8,991 nt of DNA from Dehalococcoidales bacterium (lineage in GTDB: Bacteria; Chloroflexota; Dehalococcoidia; Dehalococcoidales; JAQTVP01), in the NCBI GenBank assembly GCA_028707015.1, contig JAQTVP010000060.1:1-8991 (forward strand). The letters are read 5' to 3'. The notes under the pieces are model-generated. The model was given only the letters and a program-made list of their open reading frames with translations, did not search any database and was not told where the DNA came from. Shown here in pieces: positions 6,726 to 8,991 of the stretch. Position numbers and translations under genes: made by a program. Numbering within the stretch: the stretch's first letter is position 1; each line of letters opens with the position of its first letter.

Positions 6726-7022
6726 CTATTTAGACAGGCTAGTAATTACCTGCTCTATATCACTCACCGAAGCGATTGGTTTCACCGTAAAATTAACAAA
6801 GGGTACCCATTGCTGGTTAGAAATACATGTTTCTATCTCAGTCCCTTCAGATATTGAATAGCCTTTCATCTCACCAACAAATGATCCCCATTCCTTGATT
6901 TTCCCCTCCTTCATCCCCTGTTTGACCATATCAATCATGGAACTCCATGCAGCAGCTCTTTCTTCACGATTAATCGGTACTTTATCTACATCTATTTCCC
7001 AAGTCATAAAGTATCTTGGCAT
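6726..7022 (-). CDS. Conserved-looking 98-aa protein of unknown function
   Basis: A 98-residue soluble protein with no signal peptide or membrane helix. The order of likely elements is a beta strand (PRYFMTWEID, 2-11), a helix (NREERAAAWSSMIDMVKQGM, 18-37), a strand with the hydrophilic GKIKEWGSFVGEMKGY (40-55), a second helix around IETCISNQQW (63-72), the strand VPFVNFTVKPI (73-83) and a short helix to the end. This beta-alpha-beta pattern, with a final PFVNF strand, resembles small dimeric alpha/beta-barrel (ferredoxin-like) proteins such as DUF3303 or muconolactone-isomerase-like folds, but I cannot assign a family. The ATG at 7020-7022 has GGGAGG 7 nt upstream. It is the first gene after a ~250-nt leader with an attenuator and is probably co-transcribed with the SCP2 gene. 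Confidence 0.86.
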   Translation of the reverse strand: MPRYFMTWEIDVDKVPINREERAAAWSSMIDMVKQGMKEGKIKEWGSFVGEMKGYSISEGTEIETCISNQQWVPFVNFTVKPIASVSDIEQVITSLSK

Positions 7023-7088
7023 TTATAATCCTCCCTTTCTATAGATTGTTATTGAAAATGAAATGATTTAACCGGTATCTAAGTGTTA

Positions 7089-7106
7089 TCAAATGTCATA
7101 TATCAT
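7089..7106 (-). CDS. Possible 5-codon upstream ORF (MIYDI)
   Basis: On the minus strand, ATG at 7106-7104 starts MIYDI and stops with TGA at 7091-7089. It is preceded by GGGGAGGTGGTG (7121-7110), with GGAGG 8 nt from the ATG, an unusually strong anti-16S match. It lies between the terminator and the 98-aa gene. The SD is striking, but the ORF is too short to judge by content. Confidence 0.3.
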   Translation of the reverse strand: MIYDI

Positions 7107-7145
7107 AAGCACCACCTCCCCATCATATGTAGCAGAAGTTCGTAT

Positions 7146-7204
7146 AAAAAATATAAGGGCACTTAAACACCGTACTACCTCTTAACGGTTCTAGCGCCCT
7201 TATA
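7146..7204 (-). terminator. Intrinsic terminator/attenuator in the leader of the 98-aa gene
   Basis: On the minus strand TATAAGGGC (7204-7196) pairs perfectly with GCCCTTATA (7160-7152), and six T follow (7151-7146). An inner stem, ACCGT (7189-7185) with ACGGT (7173-7169), stacks inside the loop. This is a classic rho-independent terminator. It lies about 70 nt after the promoter's start site and 124 bp before the first gene, so it would cut off the operon unless it is prevented from forming. Confidence 0.78.
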
Positions 7205-7207
7205 CAT
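7175..7207 (-). CDS. Putative 10-codon leader peptide overlapping the attenuator
   Basis: The minus-strand ORF MYKGARTVKR runs from ATG at 7207-7205 to TAG at 7177-7175. GGAGG at 7217-7213, inside a G-rich run, is 5 nt ahead of the ATG. Codons 2-4 are exactly the 5' arm of the terminator stem and codons 6-8 contain the 5' arm of the inner stem, so a ribosome on the first half of this ORF would block the terminator. The peptide is basic (Lys3, Arg6, Lys9, Arg10). The reading is based on geometry only; no homologue is recalled. Confidence 0.52.
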   Translation of the reverse strand: MYKGARTVKR

Positions 7208-7278
7208 AAACTCCTCCCCCCCACCATTGCCTGGATTATTTTATTTTTTAAGTATCCCTTTCATATTTTTAAACCTCA

Positions 7279-7306
7279 ATTATAATCAGAATAATTTATT
7301 TGTCAA
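7279..7306 (-). promoter_or_regulatory. Consensus promoter for the 98-aa/SCP2 unit
   Basis: On the minus strand a perfect TTGACA (7306-7301), a 16-bp spacer and a perfect TATAAT (7284-7279) are present. Transcription would start near 7272, giving a leader of about 250 nt that contains the attenuator. Confidence 0.75.
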
Positions 7307-7424
7307 CAAACGCAACCGGAATGCCCGCTATCAATACAGGTAAGATTAGATAGAAACGAGTTACTCCCATTTGAGGTTACTTCGTAGTGAGTTAGCAGAG
7401 GGTGATTTCTTTGTGTGTGAGAAA

Positions 7425-7501
7425 TGGTCGGGGTGGCCGGATTTGAACCGGCGACCACCTGAACCCCATTCAGGTGCGCTACCTGGCTGCGCTACACCCC
7501 G
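7425..7501 (-). tRNA. tRNA-Pro (anticodon GGG)
   Basis: A complete 77-nt tRNA including an encoded CCA end (7427-7425). The acceptor stem CGGGGTG/CACCCCG has seven pairs, with discriminator A at 7428. The anticodon stem CCTGA/TCAGG encloses the loop ATGGGGT, placing anticodon GGG at 7467-7465. The T arm contains GGTTCAAATCC. It reads proline codons CCC and CCU. It is a single tRNA gene, divergent from the DUF401 gene. Confidence 0.98.
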
Positions 7502-7515
7502 ACTTGCCTTTAAAG

Positions 7516-7544
7516 ATGTTACCACAATTTATTTTTAGTATCAA
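7516..7544 (-). promoter_or_regulatory. Promoter for tRNA-Pro
   Basis: On the minus strand TTGATA (7544-7539), a 17-bp spacer and TAACAT (7521-7516) lie 14 nt ahead of the mature 5' end of the tRNA, the usual geometry for a single tRNA gene. Confidence 0.6.
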
Positions 7545-7703
7545 ATAAATAACCTTCCTGCACCAATATCTGTTAAGATTCTCTGCTGCAAATTATTAGG
7601 TTATTAGGGTAACTAAACCTATTTTCCTACTAATAAGATAACAAGATATAATTATCCGCTTGGTACTCATCAATAGTAAATTACTAGAAACAGATTCTAT
7701 TAA

Positions 7704-7722
7704 GTCAACAATCTATGTTGAC
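7704..7722 (+). promoter_or_regulatory. Palindromic operator candidate over the DUF401 -35 box
   Basis: GTCAAC (7704-7709) and GTTGAC (7717-7722) are perfect inverted repeats separated by 7 bp. The right half-site overlaps five of the six bases of the -35 box TTGACA. This is the position expected for a dimeric repressor (or an activator contacting the polymerase). The regulator is unknown. Confidence 0.45.
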
Positions 7723-7746
7723 AGCCTTCTACCCAGCAGCTACAAT
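7718..7746 (+). promoter_or_regulatory. Promoter for the DUF401 permease gene
   Basis: A perfect TTGACA (7718-7723), a 17-bp spacer and TACAAT (7741-7746) form a near-consensus promoter. Transcription from about 7753 gives a leader of about 98 nt before the ATG at 7851. Confidence 0.72.
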
Positions 7747-7850
7747 GCTACAAATTTGTTTCTATTTATGTTAATTGTTTTTAAGTGCTTCAAGCCATTC
7801 CATCTATTAGCAATTATTAAACTACTTATAATCAGGCACGGTAAAATAAT

Positions 7851-8991
7851 ATGTTAAATCCATCAATAGCTTTACTGATATCCATTGTCAGCATATTAAT
7901 CCTGATAAGGATCAGACTTCATGCAAGCTTTTCAATTTTCATTGGCAGTCTTATCGTTGCAATACTTGTCTTACCAATGCATTCCATCCCTTCTACCATG
8001 CTAGATTCTCTATTTAACTATAATACTATCAGGCTAATGGTTATAGTAGCCAGCGCATTAACTCTAAGCCATCTGATGGGAGAAAAAGGATTATTGGCCA
8101 AACTGGCAAATACACTGGAAAGCATCAGCCCCAAATTTGCCCTGCACTTTATCCCGGCTGTAATCGGCCTTATCCCCATGCCAGCCGGAGCTTTGATTTC
8201 AGCCACCGCCTCACGAGACTTGGTACAGAGAACCGGTCTTAATCCGGAACAAGGTACGTTTATTAATTACTGGTTCAGACATATTTGGGAGTTTTCAATA
8301 CCCGTATATCCCTCCATCATAATAACCAGTGTAGTCCTATCTATTCCCCTGTTTTCCGTAGTGAAAATACTTTCTCCGATGACTGCCCTAGCTATCATCC
8401 TGGGGGCCATTACCAGCTACTGGATACTGAGGAAAATACCAAATATAAAAGGAAAGCCAACTAAAAATATTGCCCTTAATCTCCTGAAAGCCGCCTGGCC
8501 TATCCTTTTATTGGCTCCTTTTGTTTTGATAGGCCTAGAGGCTATGATAGCCTTTCCGTTAATACTGGTACTTTTAATCCTACAACAAAGAGCCAAACTA
8601 CCTGAACTAAAAACATCTTTTAAATATGGACTGGACCCCAAGATTATATTCTTGTTATATGCCATTATGTTTTTTAAAATAACAATAGAAAGTTCAGGTA
8701 CTGCGGATATACTAATCTCAGATATGCAGTCTATAGGATTCCCATCTATGGTGATATTAATAGCATTACCTATGCTGATGGGTTTAGCAACCGGATTAGC
8801 GATGACATTCGCCGGGGTGGCCTTACCGTTATTATTACCTTACATCGCATCCGGATTAGACATTAATAGTTATAGTTTATTATTAGTTTACGTTAGCGGA
8901 TTAATGGGTGTTCTTCTCTCTCCGGTACATCTTTGCCTTATCCTCTCGGCAGAATATTTTAAGGCAAATCTGATAAAAGTATATTGTTATT
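7851..8991 (+). CDS. DUF401 family membrane permease (3' end beyond window)
   Basis: A polytopic membrane protein of the DUF401 family, which is related to anion/gluconate-type permeases and has no assigned substrate. The frame is open from ATG 7851 to the window edge, so 380 residues are visible and the stop is outside. Helices span nearly the whole length (for example about 3-20, 27-42, 57-75, 98-118, 150-170, 176-194, 214-245, 264-280, 298-330 and 342-367). Family-like blocks are GLIPMPAGALISA (106-118), NYWFRHIWEF with YPS (139-155) and GLMGVLLSPVHL (350-361). The polar and charged residues inside these hydrophobic blocks suggest substrate contacts. An in-frame stop at 7842-7844 rules out a longer N-terminus. 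The ribosome binding site is poor (only AGG-like bases well upstream), in contrast to the strong promoter. Confidence 0.93.
   Translation, partial: MLNPSIALLISIVSILILIRIRLHASFSIFIGSLIVAILVLPMHSIPSTMLDSLFNYNTIRLMVIVASALTLSHLMGEKGLLAKLANTLESISPKFALHFIPAVIGLIPMPAGALISATASRDLVQRTGLNPEQGTFINYWFRHIWEFSIPVYPSIIITSVVLSIPLFSVVKILSPMTALAIILGAITSYWILRKIPNIKGKPTKNIALNLLKAAWPILLLAPFVLIGLEAMIAFPLILVLLILQQRAKLPELKTSFKYGLDPKIIFLLYAIMFFKITIESSGTADILISDMQSIGFPSMVILIALPMLMGLATGLAMTFAGVALPLLLPYIASGLDINSYSLLLVYVSGLMGVLLSPVHLCLILSAEYFKANLIKVYCY

Larger units (their letters stand above)
7023..7424 (-). other. Long regulatory leader and spacer between tRNA-Pro and the 98-aa gene
   Basis: This 402-bp stretch has no conventional gene. 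In minus-strand order it holds a tRNA trailer without a clear terminator (7424-7310), a consensus promoter (7306-7279), a G-rich ribosome binding site with a 10-codon ORF (7222-7175), an intrinsic terminator (7204-7146), a second strong ribosome binding site with a 5-codon ORF (7121-7089), and the untranslated run-up to the 98-aa gene. Confidence 0.7.
7502..7850. other. Divergent regulatory region between tRNA-Pro and the DUF401 gene
   Basis: This 349-bp region has no convincing gene. It holds the tRNA promoter (7516-7544), a small inverted repeat TAGGTT/AACCTA (7597-7602 and 7616-7621) of unknown role, and the promoter plus palindrome of the DUF401 gene (7704-7746). A 65-codon TTG-initiated frame (7660-7857) has no ribosome binding site and begins upstream of the promoter. 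Confidence 0.6.

Noticed and set aside
7146..7222. T-box riboswitch in the leader of the 98-aa gene
   Set aside because: The stretch AGAGGTAGTACGG recalls the T-box sequence, but the conserved AGGGTGG core with its UGGN bulge is absent, the leader is too short for the specifier stem, and the downstream genes are not aminoacyl-tRNA or amino-acid genes.
7361..7420. Possible tRNA-Pro terminator or small RNA
   Set aside because: Only a short GAGTTACTC palindrome and no T-run on the correct strand were found.
7660..7857. 65-codon plus-strand frame overlapping the DUF401 start
   Set aside because: It starts with TTG without a ribosome binding site, begins upstream of the strong promoter at 7718-7746, and has no recognisable content. 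The 7-bp overlap with the DUF401 ATG is the only point in its favour.
8018..8665. Minus-strand frames inside the DUF401 gene
   Set aside because: They are antisense shadows of a well-supported membrane protein gene, with no ribosome binding sites or family features.

Overview
The window looks like chromosomal DNA from a low-GC Gram-positive anaerobe (Firmicutes/Clostridia type). The reasons are the A+T-rich sequence, strong AGGAGG-like ribosome binding sites, GTG starts, near-consensus sigma-A promoters, an FxLYD-type secreted protein, a NatAB-type ABC exporter and a meso-diaminopimelate dehydrogenase. The genus cannot be fixed from the sequence alone. Both window edges cut through genes.

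Layout. Bases 1-1985 (+) hold the end of a natA-like ATPase gene and a complete natB-like permease gene, which overlap by 4 bp. A DUF6544-like gene (2039-2794, -) converges on them. It is divergent from a two-gene plus-strand unit made of a small four-helix membrane protein (2952-3317) and an alpha/beta hydrolase (3364-4284). The two divergent promoters have abutting -35 boxes. A single-gene unit for diaminopimelate dehydrogenase (4494-5474) follows, with its own promoter and three GTAAAC elements around it.

Bases 5636-7501 are all on the minus strand. In transcription order they are: tRNA-Pro(GGG); a consensus promoter; a roughly 250-nt leader with a tiny ORF built into the 5' arm of an intrinsic terminator; a 98-aa protein of unknown function; an SCP2-like lipid-binding protein; and a separately promoted FxLYD-type secreted protein whose reading frame is broken by one in-frame TAA. 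From 7851 to the right edge (+) runs a DUF401-family membrane permease with no stop inside the window. It has a consensus promoter whose -35 box lies in a perfect inverted repeat.

How the parts may work together. NatA/NatB form one exporter. The 98-aa and SCP2 genes appear to be one transcription unit controlled by an attenuator. The leader-peptide and terminator arrangement at 7146-7207 is the most interesting regulatory feature, because no other strong promoter was seen between it and the genes it precedes. No CRISPR array, insertion sequence, prophage or multi-gene defence system is visible.
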